From NCBI GenBank assembly GCA_014843695.1, contig CM026390.1, positions 101,188,722 through 101,252,721 on the forward strand: a DNA stretch of 64,000 nucleotides, given 5' to 3'. The DNA is from Archivesica marissinica (taxonomy: Eukaryota > Mollusca > Bivalvia > Venerida > Vesicomyidae). Made by a program: the position numbers and the translations under genes. The notes below the pieces were generated by a model. It was given only the letters and a program-made list of their open reading frames with translations, searched no databases and was not told the origin of the DNA. Shown piece after piece: positions 46,830 to 61,800 of the stretch (position 1 is its first letter; every line of letters begins with the position of its first letter).

Positions 46830-49800
46830 GTAAGATTTTCTAGTAGTTAGTTAATACAAATTTATTTTAGCTCAATTGCGAAACAAGTTCTTACAACTTA
46901 TATTAATCATGCTTGAGACCTCATTCCTGATGGAATCCATCGCCACGAGGAAGAGACAATAGGCAACGTGGAATTTAAATGTCTTGCCTAAGGGCACAAT
47001 CGTAATGGCTCCAGCGGGGCTCGAACTCCAGACCTTCCGCACCTGAAGCGAACGCGCTACCACTGCACTTCTAATAGTTGTTTTCTATTAATGAAATCGA
47101 GGATGAAAACATATGTGTTGCAGCAAGTTGAAATATTTCTGTCTTTCTCAAATTTTAAAACAATAATAACAACAACAACAACAATAGTTTATTGCGTAAA
47201 ACATCTATAAGACGTTTAAAGCAAATACATTAGTTACACATTGTAGTGGATACACAAAAGTAATTACCAAGAGGTCTCTTTAATAAAATCTTGTGAAAAG
47301 ATAACAGTTCAAATTACAAAGATCTGTTCTGCATATATATGCTTACGATGAGTTGTATGTATTAATATGATTATTTAAATATTAAAATGTATTAATGTCC
47401 ACTCCTACTGATTAATGCATAATATATGAACTTAGAGGTATTAAGAATACAACGTTTTGACTGTTCCGACATGATATGTTCAAGCTTGTTAATGTTGGGC
47501 CAATTGTTAGAATAATGTATGCCACTGGATTTTATTATTATATCACAGGTTAGTTGAATAAAACCTGTATTACCCCCAGGCTTACTGACAATTTATCTGT
47601 TATTATCTCCTGTAGATGATAGATGACAGTCTCAATGAAGCATCGGAACAGTTTGGACTGGAATTGGCACTGCCTTCATACGGGTCCAAGTTAGGACCCA
47701 TCTCTCAGGCCACGGTCATCATCGATGGACCAAATGATGGTAAGATATTCTTGATTTATGATTTTATAGTCACAGATTGTCTCCCAAGTCTCACTGTATT
47801 AATTCATTCATTATTTTCAGCAGTTTCACAAATTAATGATAAAACAAAGTTTCTATGTACCTAACTACGAGGCTTGCATGAATAATACAATGTCAGGGAT
47901 ATAACATAAACACTTTGAAACTAATGTGGACCCTGTTTTGTGGACCCTATTTTGGGTGGGTGTTTTTGTTGTTACCAGTACTGTTTTACAGTTGAGTAAA
48001 TTTTGTTGCAATTGACTTTTTGTCATTACGTTTTTTGCAATACAGTTTTTACATGTTTTTACATATAGTTTTAGCTATCTTCTTTACAATATTTTTAATC
48101 GGGCATGATATAGCCTGACTTGTACCGATCCTTTGTTAAATCAATACTCGCTCTTTCCAGACTATTGTGAAATATTGTTCTTTTTGTTTTTTTGTTGTTT
48201 TTTTTAATACAAATTTATTTTAGCTTGATTGCGAAACAAGTTCTTATAACTTATATTAATCACTCTCGAGACCTCATTCCTGTTGGAATCCATCGCCACG
48301 AGGGAGAGAGAAGCGAGGATGTTAAATGCCTTGCCTAAGGACACAATTGTAACAGCTCGAGTGGGGCTCGAACTCCGGACCTTTCGCACCTGAAGCGAAC
48401 GCACTACCATTGCGCTATCACGACTTCCACAAATATTCTTCTCATAATCCACTTTGAGATCAAAATATTATGCATATTTAGGCTATAAAAATGTAAAGCT
48501 TCTGTCTATTTAATTTCTGTTTTATTTCAGAATCTGCGATACATTTCTCACAAACATCGTACAAGTTTGACGAGGATGCTGGGACAGTCGATGTAGAGAT
48601 TGTGCGGGAAGGCTCGGACTTGTCTCACACATCCTCTGTCTGGTGTGCTACCAGACTCTCCCACCCGCCATCAGCCGTGTCTGGCCAGGACTATATACCA
48701 AGCTCCAGCCAGATCACATTTGGCCCAGGACAGACTACACAGGTTAGCTTAATAACATCTACAATATCAGGCGGTTAACCCTTTCTTTCGTAGAGATTTA
48801 GGTTAATATACTATTATATTTCCTAACAAACGACAGCCATTTTGCTATCATGCTGTGGATAAGTAGTCGCAATATCTATCCCACCTCCATAGATATTACT
48901 GGGACTTCATTTGCTATCATGATGTGGATAAGTAGTCGCAATATCTATCCCACCTCCATAGATATTACTGGGACTTCATTTGCTATCATGATGTGGATAA
49001 GTAGTCGCAATATCTATCCCACCTCCATAGATATTACTGGGACTTCATTTGCTATCATGATGTGGATAAGTAGTCGCAATATCTATCCCACCTCCATAGA
49101 TATTACTGGGACTTCATTTGCTATCATGATGTGGATAAGTAGTCGCAATATCTATCCCACCTCCATAGATATTACTGGGACTTCATTTGCTATCATGATG
49201 TGGATAAGTAGTCGCAATATCTATCCCACCTCCATAGATATTACTGGGACTTCATTTGCTATCATGATGTGGATAAGTAGTCGCAATATCTATCCCACCT
49301 CCATAGATATTACTGGGACTTCATTTGCTATCATGATGTGGATAAGTAGTCGCAATATCTATCCCACCTCCATAGATATTACTGGGACTTCATGAGATTC
49401 AGGCCTTTGTTATGAACATTGGTTTGGCTACTACATTGGCAATGTATGTCGTATTGGTAATGGCGTCAAAAGGTGATTCTATGAGGGAATGGGTTAACTT
49501 TGTTTTACATGTATCGTAAAGTGATGTAATTTATAAGTTTGAAATGCACTGTGTGAAACCACATTATGATGCTAATAAAGTAATAATAATATATTTATAT
49601 ATTGGATAAGCTTTGGTTTCATTAATAAAAGCTGGAATGAAGTCTCATATTTGAATGAGAAATTCAGCAGAATATTTAGAAAGTGTTCCTGCTCATGACG
49701 GAACATGTGACAATCATAGAATGCTCGGATTGCTAAACACATTGACCCCACATTACTCACCCAGTGTTATCCACATAGACTCCACACTACTCACCAAGTG

Positions 49801-52800
49801 TTATCCACATAGCCTCCACACTACTCACCAAGTGTTATCCACATAGCCTCCACACTACTCACCAAGTGTTATCCACATAGCCTCCACACTACTCACCCAG
49901 TGTTATCCACATAGCCTCCACACTACTCACCAAGTGTTATCCACATAGCCTCCACACTACTCAGTGGTATCCACATAGACTGCACACTACTCAGTGTTAT
50001 CCACATAGACTCCACACTACTCAGTGTTATCCACATAGCCTCCACACTACTCAGTGTTATCCACATAGACTGCACACTACTCAGTGTTATCCACATAGCC
50101 TCCACACTACTCAGTGTTATCCACATAGCCTCCACACTACTCAGTGTTATCCACATAGACTGCACACTACTCAGTGTTATCCACATATACTCCACACTAC
50201 TCACCAAGTGTTATCCACATAGCCTTCACACTACTCAGTGTTATCCACATAGACTGCACACTACTCAGTGTTATCCACATAGACTCCACACTACTCAGTG
50301 TTATCCACATAGCCTCCACACTACTCAGTGTTATCCACATAGACTGCACACTACTCACCAAGTGTTATCCACATAGCCTCCACACTACTCACCAAGTGTT
50401 ATCCACATAGACTCCACACTACTCAGTGTTATCCACATAGCCTCCACTCTACTCAGTGTTATCCACATAGCCTCCACACTACTCACCAAGTGTTATCCAC
50501 ATAGACTCCACACTACTCACCAAGTGTTATCCACATAGAATGCACACTACTCACCAAGTGTTATCCACATAGCCTCCACACTACTCAGTGTTATCCACAT
50601 AGACTGCACTCTACTCAGTGTTATCCACATAGCCTCCACACTACTCACCAAGTGTTATCCACATAGCCTCCACACTACTCAGTGTTATCCACATAGACTG
50701 CACACTACTCAGTGTTATCCACATAGACTGCACACTACTCAGTGTTATCCACATAGACTGCACACTACTCACCAAGTGTTATCCACATAGCCTCCACACT
50801 ACTCAGTGTTATCCACATAGACTGCACACTACTCAGTGTTATCCACATAGACTGCACACTACTCACCAAGTGTTATCCACATAGCCTCCACACTACTCAG
50901 TGTTATCCACATAGACTCCACACTACTCAGTGTTATCCACATAGCCTCCACACTACTCAATGTTATCCACATAGACTCCACACTACTCAGTGTTATCCAC
51001 ATAGCCTCCACACTACTCAGTGTTATCCACATAGACTCCACACTACGCAGTGTTATCCACATAGACTCCACACTACTCAATGTTATCCACATAGACTCCA
51101 CACTACTCAGTGTTATCCACATAGCCTCCACACTACTCAGTGTTATCCACATAGACTGCACACTACTCAGTGTTATTCACATAGTCTCCACAATACTCAC
51201 AAGTGTTATCCACATAGGCTCCACACTACTAAGTGTTATCCACATAGACTGCACACCACTCACACTCAGTGTTATCCACATAGCCTCCACACTACTCAGT
51301 GTTATCCACATAGACTCCACACTACTCAGTGTTATCCACATAGACTGCACACCTCAGTGTTATCCACATAGACTCCACACTACTCAGTGTTATCCACATA
51401 GACTCCACACTACTCAGTGTTATCCACATAGCTCCACACTACTCGTGTATCCACATAGACTCCACACTACTCAGTGTTATCCACATAGACTCACACTACT
51501 CAGTGTTATCCACATAGACTCCACACTACTAAGTGTTATCCACATAGACTGCACACTACTCAGTGTTATCCACATAGACTCCACACTACTCAGTGTTATC
51601 CACATAGCCTCCACACTACTCAGTGTTATCCACATAGCCTCCACACTACTCACCAAGTGTTATCCACATAGACTCCACACTACTCAGTGTTATCCACATA
51701 GACTCCACACTACTCAGTGTTATCCACATAGACTCCACACTACTCAGTGTTATCCACATAGACTGCACTCTACTCAGTGTTATCCACATAGACTCCACAC
51801 TACTCAGTGTTATCCACATAGCCTCCACTCTACTCAGTGTTATCCACATAGCCTCCACACTACTCACCAAGTGTTATCCACATAGACTCCACACTACTCA
51901 CCAAGTGTTATCCACATAGAATGCACACTACTCACCAAGTGTTATCCAAATAGCCTCCACACTACTCAGTGTTATCCACATAGACTGCACTCTACTCAGT
52001 GTTATCCACATAGCCTCCACACTACTCACCAATTGTTATCCACATAGCCTCCACACTACTCAGTGTTATCCACATAGACTGCACACTACTCAGTGTTATC
52101 CACATAGACTGCACACTACTCACCAAGTGTTATCCACATAGACTCCACACTACTCAGTGGTATCCACATAGACTGCACACTACTCAGTGTTATCCACATA
52201 GACTGCACACTACTCACCAAGTGTTATCCACATAGCCTCCACACTACTCAGTGTTATCCACATATCCTCCACACTACTCACCAAGTGTTATCCACATAGA
52301 CTCCACACTACTCACCAAGTGTTATCCACATAGAATGCACACTACTCACCAAGTGTTATCCACATAGCCTCCACACTACTCAGTGTTATCCACATAGACT
52401 GCACTCTACTCAGTGTTATCCACATAGCCTCCACATTACTCACCAAGTGTTATCCATATAGCCTCCACACTACTCAGTGTTATCCACATAAACTGCACAC
52501 TACTCAGTGTTATCCACATAGACTGCACACTACTCACCAAGTGTTATCCACATAGACTCCATACTACTCAGTGTTATCCACATAGACTGCACACTACTCA
52601 GTGTTATCCACATAGACTGCACACTACTCACCAAGTGTTATCCACATAGCCTCCACACTACTCAGTGTTATCCACGTAGACTCCACACTACTCAGTGTTA
52701 TCCACATAGCCTCCACACTACTCAATGTTATCCACATAGACTCCACACTACTCAGTGTTATCCACATAGCCTCCACACTACTCAGTGTTATCCACATAGA

Positions 52801-55800
52801 CTCCACACTACTCAGTGTTATCCACATAGACTCCACACTACTCAATGTTATCCACATAGACTCCACACTACTCAGTGTTATCCACATAGCCTCCACACTA
52901 CTCAGTGTTATCCACATAGACTGCACACTACTCAGTGTTATTCACATAGTCTCCACACTACTCACCCAGTTTTATCCACATAGCCTCCACACTACTCAGT
53001 GATATCCACATAGACTGCACACTACTCAGTGTTATCCACATAGACTCCAAACTACTCAGTGTTATCCACATAGACTGCACACCACTCAGTGTTATCCACA
53101 TAGACTCCACACTACTCAGTGTTATCCACATAGACTCCACACTACTCAGTGTTATCCACATAGCCTCCACACTACTCAGTGTTATCCACATAGACTGCAC
53201 ACTACTCAGTGTTATCCACATAGACTCCACACTACTCAGTGTTATCCACATAGCCTCCACACTACTCAGTGTTATCCACATAGCCTCCACACTACTCAGT
53301 GTTATGCACATAGACTGCACACTACTCAGTGTTATGCACATATACTCCACACTACTCACCAAGTGTTATCCACATAGCCTTCACACTACTCAGTGTTATC
53401 CACATATACTGCACACTACTCAGTGTTATCCACATAGACTCCACACTACTCAGTGTTATCCACATAGCCTCCACACTACTCAGTGTTATCCACATAGACT
53501 GCACACTACTCACCAAGTGTTATCCACATAGCCTCCACACTACTCACCAAGTGTTATCCACATAGACTCCACACTACTCACCAAGTGTTATCCACATAGA
53601 CTCCACACTACTCAGTGTTATCCATATAGACTGCACTCTACTCAGTGTTATCCACATAGACTCCACACTACTCAGTGTTATCCACATAGCCTCCACTCTA
53701 CTCAGTGTTATCCACATAGCCTCCACACTACTCACCAAGTGTTATCCACATAGACTCCACACTACTCACCAAGTGTTATCCACATAGAATGCACACTACT
53801 CACCAAGTGTTATCCACATAGCCTCCACACTACTCAGTGTTATCCACATAGACTGCACTCTACTCAGTGTTATCCACATAGCCTCCACACTACTCACCAA
53901 GTGTTATCCACATAGCCTCCACACTACTCAGTGTTATCCACATAAACTGCACACTACTCAGTGTTATCCACATAGACTGCACACTACTCACCAAGTGTTA
54001 TCCACATAGACTCCACACTACTCAGTGTTATCCACATAGACTGCACACTACTCAGTGTTATCCACATAGACTGCACACTACTCACCAAGTGTAATCCACA
54101 TAGCCTCCACACTACTCAGTGTTATCCACATAGACTCCACACTACTCAGTGTTATCCACATAGCCTCCACACTACTCAATGTTATCCACATAGACTCCAC
54201 ACTACTCAGTGTTATCCACATAGCCTCCACACTACTCAGTGTTATCCACATAGACTCCACACTACTCAATGTTATCCACATAGACTCCACACTACTCAGT
54301 GTTATCCACATAGCCTCCACACTACTCAGTGTTATCCACATAGACTGCACACTACTCAGTGTTATTCACATAGTCTCCACACTACTCACCCAGTTTTATC
54401 CACATAGCCTCCACACTACTCAGTGTTATCCACATAGACTGCACACTACTCAGTGTTATCCACCTAGCCTCCACACTACTCAGTGGTATCCACATAGACT
54501 GCACACTACTCAGTGTTATCCACATAGACTGCACACTACTCAGTGTTATCCACATAGACTGCACACTACTCAGTGTTATCCACATAGACTGCACACTACT
54601 CACCAAGTGTTATCCACATAGACTGCACACTACTCAGTGTTATCCACATAGACTGCACACTACTCAGTGTTATCCACATAGACTGCACACTACTCACCAA
54701 GTGTTATCCACATAGACTCCACACTACTCACCAAGTGTTATCCACATAGCCTCCACACTACTCAGTGTTATCCACATAGACTGCACTACTCAGTGTTATC
54801 CACATAGACTGCACACTACTCAGTGTTATCCACATAGACTGCACACTACTCACCAAGTGTTATCCACATAGACTGCACACTACTCAGTGTTATCCACATA
54901 GACTGCACACTACTCACCAAGTGTTATCCACATAGACTGCACACTACTCAGTGTTATCCACATAGACTGCACACTACTCACCAAGTGTTATCCACATAGC
55001 CTCCACACTACTCAGTGTTATTCACATAGACTCCACACTACTCAGTGTTATCCACATAGACTGCACACTACTCACCAAGTGTTATCCACATAGACTCCAC
55101 ACTACTCAGTGTTATCCACATAGACTGCACACTACTCACCAAGTGTTATCCACATAGACTGCACACTACTCAGTGTTATCCAAATAGACTGCACACTACT
55201 CACCAAGTGTTATCCACATATACTCCACACTACTCAGTGTTATCCACATAGACTGCACACTACTCAGTGGTATCCACATAGCCTCCACACTACTCAGTGT
55301 TATCCACATAGACTCCACACTACTCAGTGTTATCCACATAGCCTCCACACTACTCAGTGGTATCCACATAGACTGCACACTACTCACCCAGTGTTATCCA
55401 CATAGCCTCCACACTACTCAGTGTTATCCACATAGACTCCACACTACTCAGTGTTATTCACATAGACTCCACACTACTCAGTGTTATCCACATAGCCTCC
55501 ACACTACTCAGTGTTATCCACATAGCCTCCACACTACTCAGTGTTATCCACATAGACTCCACACTACTCACCAAGTGTTATCCACATAGCCTCCACACTA
55601 CTCAGTGTTATCCACATAGACTCCACACTACTCAGTGTTATCCACATAGCCTCCACACTACTCAGTGTTATCCACATAGACTGCACACTACTCAGTGTTA
55701 TCCACATAGACTCCACACTACTCAGTGTTATCCACATAGCCTCCACACTACTCAGTGTTATCCACATAGACTCCACACTACTCACCAAGTGTTATCCACA

Positions 55801-58800
55801 TAGACTCCACACTACTCAGTGTTATCCACATAGCCTCCACACCACTCAGTGTTATCCACATATACTCCACACTACTCAGTGTTATCCACATAGACTGCAC
55901 ACTACTCACCAAGTGTTATCCACATAGACTGCACACTACTCAGTGTTATCCACATAGACTGCACACTACTCACCAAGTGTTATCCACATAGACTGCACAC
56001 TACTCAGTGTTATCCACATAGACTGCACACTACTCAGTGTTATCCACATATACTCCACACTACTCAGTGTTATCCACATAGACTGCACACTACTCATCAA
56101 GTGTTATCCACATAGCCTCCACACTACTCAGTGTTATCCACATAGCCTCCACACTACTCAGTGTTATCCACATAGACTGCACACTACTCAGTGTTATCCA
56201 CATAGACTCCACACTACTCACCCAGTTTTATCCACATAGCCTCCACACTACTCAGTGTTATCCACATAGACTGCACACTACTCAGTGTTATCCACATAGA
56301 CTCCACACTACTCAATGTTATCCACATAGCCTCCGCACTACTCAGTGTTATCCACATAGCCTCCACACTACTCAGTGTTATCCACATAACCTCCACACTA
56401 CTCAGTGTTATCCACATAGACTCCACATAACTCAGTGTTATCCACATAGCCTCCACACTACTCAATCAGTGTTATCCACATAGCCTCCACACTACTCAGT
56501 GTTATCCACATAGCCTCCACACTACTCAGTGTTATCCACATAGACTGCACACTACTCAGTGTTATCCACATAGACTCCACACTACTCAATGTTATCCACA
56601 TAGCCTCTGCACTACTCAGTGTTATCCACATAGCCTCCACACTACTCAGTGTTATCCACATAGCCTCCACACTACTCAATGTTATCCACATAGACTCCAC
56701 ATAACTCAGTGTTATCCACATAGCCTCCACACTACTCACTCAGTGTTATCCACATAGCCTCCACACTACTCAGTGTTATCCACATAGCCTCCACACTACT
56801 CAGTGTTATCCACATAGCCTCCACACTACTCACTCAGTGTTATCCACATAGCCTCCACACTACTCAGTGTTATCCACATAGCCTCCACACTACTCAGTGT
56901 TATCCACATAGACTCCACACAAAATGTACAAGTTCTTACTTCCATCCATTATGATGTTGTGTTGCAGAGATGCCAATTGACGATCCTAGACGATGATCTT
57001 GACCCTCGAGTGGAAGGTGACGAAACATTCAGTGTGTTTCTGAGCTCGGCAGTTAGCAGCAGTGTTGTAAAACCATACACGGCCATCATACATATAGTGG
57101 ACATGGAGTTAGATAGTAAGTGGGTCTGTAAAACCATATACTGCCATCATACATATAGTGGACATGTAGTTAGATAGTATGTGGGTCTGTAAAACCATAT
57201 ACCGCCATCATTAGTTTCTCTACTGATTATATCGGGACTCTCGTAAAAATTCCAATTTCGACAATAAAGAGCTCTTAAAGAGTGCTAGTTTAAACTTTAT
57301 TTATTTTACAACGATTGCGAAACAAGCTTTAACAACTTATATTAATCACTCTTGTTGGCTCGGATGAAAGCGTAAATGTGGTCATTCTTGTGGGAGGAAA
57401 CCGGAGTACCCGATGAAAAACCCACCTGTCCAATCTGGCGACCACCGTACCATCTCACATAATTCCCTGTCCGAGGATCGAACACGGGTCGCATTGGTGA
57501 GAAGCGAGCGTGCTAACCACTGCGCTAATCGGACAGCCGTCGTTAAAGAGTGTTGTACTAGGGATTGATCGGGGTCAGTCTTAAGGGTTATAACACATTT
57601 ATTTCAGTTGATGTTCGTGAATTTCTTACAGTTGTAGTACCAATTAAAAGTTAGTTTATTGCCCGTTACAGATATTTCATGCACATTCATTCTTTAATTG
57701 ACCGGGGTCCTGATTTGTGCTCTAATCTCACAACATTTGAGTATTTACCTAATGTTCTGCTGTAGTACCAACAACGAGCTTCCGTGAACACACGTTTATT
57801 GTGGATGAAAGCAGACATATATTCGATGTGCCGGTGTACCGATCTGGAGATACAAGTCTTGAATCATCTGTTATATGTTACACGAGGCAGGACACGGCAC
57901 TGGTGATGGTGGATTACATAGAACGTATGCTCTCGGAGGAATCGAGAATAGTCTTCAAATCTGGAGATAAGGTAGGCATTGTCACGATTCTCCATTTTAA
58001 CGTATGATGTTTATTTCCAGAGTCCACACACTTCTCCTTTTTGTCATACAAATAGTTGATATGATGCCAAATTCTTTCATATCCTTGTTCAATATTTATG
58101 TTTGTAATTGATTTATGTTTGTTATTGATTTATGTTTGTAATTGGTTTATGTTTGTAATTGATTTATGTTTGTAATTGGTTTATGTTTGTAATTGATTTA
58201 TGTTTGTAATTGATTTATGCTTGTAATTGGTTTATGTTTGTAATTGATTTATGTTTATAATTGGTTTATGTTTTGTACAGGTGAAGAACTGCACTGTGGG
58301 TATAGTGGATGATGATGTGTACGAAGATGATGAAATATTCCAACTGAAACTTACACGACCCCTCGGCACTGACAAATTAGGTGCCAAGATCGGGGATATT
58401 GACTCTACAAAAATCACAGTTACAAATATGGATGATGGTAAATGTGTAACATGAATAATCTGAATTTAATTTCTGCTTTAGTATTATGTTATACCAGAAT
58501 TACAATCAAACTTTGTTGCCTCGAACTCACTTAACTAGAACATCATTGTTTGCTCAAACACATCATCTGGTCCCAGCATAATCTCTAATATAGTGCATAT
58601 CTACCTTCAATAATTCAAATATGGATGACTGGAACCCTTGAACCAGAACACCGGTCCCATGAGATCAACTACTTCTTTTATTAACCCCCCCCCCCCACTA
58701 ACATAATGAACTGTGTGTCCGGGGTAAAGTTTAATAAACAGCTAAGCGGAATTCAGGCGAGACTAAGGTCGTTCAGATCAGGATTTTCGCCGATGGGCAT

Positions 58801-61800
58801 CTGGTTGTCAATGGTTCCTAAAACGTATCCGGTGTTCGGAAAAAAGAGGTTCCGATTTATTGAAGTTTTTTTACATTGAATAAATGACAAATATCGGAAC
58901 GGGGGAAAACCGTCTGGTTTAGAGGGAATTCTGCATTAGAGGGGTTCCGGTTTTGAGGGGATCCACTGTATTGCAAAATTCTTTTATCGAGCAAGGACTA
59001 CAATACCAATTTAACATGATAATGTTAATCAACCAGTCTGTGGTAATGTTAATCAACCAGTCTGTGATTATGTTAATAAACCAGTCTGTGATTATGTTAA
59101 TAAACCAGTCTGTGATAATGTTAATCAACCAGTCTGTGATTATGTTAATCAACCAGTCTGTGATTATGTTAATCAACCAGTCTGTGATTATGTTAATCAA
59201 CCAGTCTGTGATTATGTTAATAAACCAGTCTGTGATAATGTTAATAAACCAGTCTGTGATTATGTTAATGAACCAGTCTGTGATAATGTTAATCAACCAG
59301 TCTGTGATTATGTTAATAAACCAGTCTATTATTATGTTAATAAACCAGTCTATTATTATGTTAATGTACCAGTCTGATTATGTTAATTAACCAGTCTGTG
59401 ATTATGTTAACCACCCAGTCTGTGATATGTTAATAAACCAGTCTGTGATTATGTTAATAAACCAGTCTGTGATAATATTAATCACCCAGTCTGTGATTAT
59501 GTTAACCACCCAGTCTGTGATTATGTTAACCACCCAGTCTGTGATTATGTTAATCAACCAAATGTATGATTCTGATTTCAGTTCCTAGGATTCAGATTGA
59601 GAAATCTGCATACAGTATACCTGAACCTAGCGCCAAAGATCAGATTGCCACGGTAACTGTGAAGGTTGTTAGACTCGGGGACGTTTCCAAGGCCGGCAAC
59701 GTAAGATGTAGCACGAGAGATGGTTCAGCCTTCTCTGGAACAGACTACAATCCGAAAAGTCAAGTCATGCAGTTCTCAGAAGGTAACATGATTAATAAAA
59801 ATTGTTTCACCTTCCATACCTCTAAATATTAATCATATACAGTCAAACATTTCTTAAGCAGCCAGCCATGGGAGTCAGAGAAAGCGGCTTAGCACAGGTG
59901 GCTGCTTAATAGAGGTCAATTATATAATAAAATTGGGAATCTGGAAACTGGCTGCTTAATACAGGTTGGCTGCTTAACCCTTTCAACACCACAGACCTCT
60001 AAATAGGCTTACAAAAAGTGTAGATCCAGATGAGCCGGCTCGTAACGAGCCGTCTCATCAGGATCTGCACTTTTTGCCAGTGATATGACTATTTTTAGAC
60101 ATAATTACCCATTTTGATAAATGAACTTGTCCAAATGTGATTTTCTGATTCATTTATTGGTTTATGAATATCATGGACCAGTCCATGTGAGTTACTTGGT
60201 GTTGAATGGGTTAATGGAGGTGACCACTAACACAGGTTTGACTGTACATGTACAAGTAAGATATGTTTGTACTAAGTTCATGTTCCTTGTGTAATATAAT
60301 ATCTTAAAGCTACATTATTATTCTGTAGTTCCTACTCTATAAATTTGTTTAATGTATTTGGGCGACTAAATTCCGTAATGAATGTGTTTTGTGAATGAAT
60401 ATGCTGGGGAATTAAAATTGTAAGAATCGTGCTTGGTCGCTCACAGTGACTACAATACAAATACATTAACATGCTTTCCCAAGATATATATCAGAGACAC
60501 AGACGGATCTGTAGTCCAGTGGTAATACGCTGGACTGGTAATCCAGGGGTCGCAGGTTCGATCCCCCGTCTGACTCTAATAAAATTAACAGTCTTTCAGA
60601 TGGGACGATAAACCGAGGTCTTGTTTCTGTGCTTTACACTGTGCACGTAAAAGAACCAGAGGAGACTCTGGAATGGGTCTCTGTCTGTATCATTGCACTA
60701 TCCTCCAAAATCTAAAATTACTAATTTCTTCAGGAGGCATCGCTCATATGGGCAACCGGTAGCGACGATAAATAAACGTAAAACACACGTATATATCAGT
60801 GAAATGATGTATGTATGTCATTTTACTGGTTGAAAGCAGTGGATTAACACATTTTATTTCTCTCTACTCTGCATGTGTGGTAACTAATCGCTGCATGTTG
60901 TAATGTGTGCAAACATCTTCGGACTCCAGCTGTAATTGACGACATTTATGGTGTCTATTATGACATCATTTATGGTCGTGTTTACACGACATTCTAGCAC
61001 CTGTTGGCGCACAGATGCATCGTCTTCTATCATAAAAACATTTCTCAGTCTAAAATAAATAGTATATTTGTTTAAGTGAATGATCGAATTATATTTCACT
61101 AACATAGAAGAAGAAATTTTATTTTCCAATTTGAACTTACCGGTAAAAGTTCATCATTGTACAACATATATATACATAAAAGCATTCACGTGAAAAATAT
61201 GTCAATATGAGAAATCATATACAGTATTGACAATACCTACTATACATATAATACATTATAATTTACATTCTCATTATTTGTAGACATTACATTGCTAAAG
61301 TATATGAGTACGACAATATGGACTCTGATTTAACGTATCTTGTAGAAATCCAAATAAAGGAGGTTGAACTCAATATAAATAGTATTACAGTCATATCATT
61401 AGCATCAACATAAACACATATTCGATTGAATTAATAGAAAGCTTTTAGTATCGATGTTCATTAGGTGAAATATAATTCGATCATTAACTGAAGCAAACAA
61501 ATATTGTCTATATTTGGTGTATAGGTGTAAGAAGTCTGGATTACACCATAGATATCCTGTACAACAGTGATATAGAGTGGCATGAGACATTCAGCATCGT
61601 CCTCGGGACCGGGGAACCTGTAGGTGCCGAGCTAGGATCAGTTTCCATGGCAACCATCACCATCCTTGACAACGACGTATCTGGTAGTCTCGTGTTACCT
61701 GCCCCTCCTATGGTAAGATATTTAATAGTGGGATCATATTATGCATCTATAGAGGTGATATTTAGCTGTGCTAGAAGCAGTGTGCTGTTAAACATGTCAC

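Noticed and set aside
48850..49395. 181-codon open frame in the 69-bp repeat as an extra exon of the FRAS1/FREM-type gene
   Set aside because: The flanking exons 48531-48742 and 56968-57115 already join in frame to make a complete Calx-beta domain, and no splice acceptor in suitable phase was seen.
49750..56925. Hundreds of TTATCCACA sequences, identical to the bacterial DnaA box
   Set aside because: They are part of a 30/34-bp eukaryotic satellite within an intron; there is no bacterial replication context. The match is coincidental.
60501..60574. Possible functional tRNA-Thr gene
   Set aside because: Box A and box B and an anticodon arm are present, but the sequence continues into a conserved SINE body found at three other sites, and the acceptor stem is not a good match.
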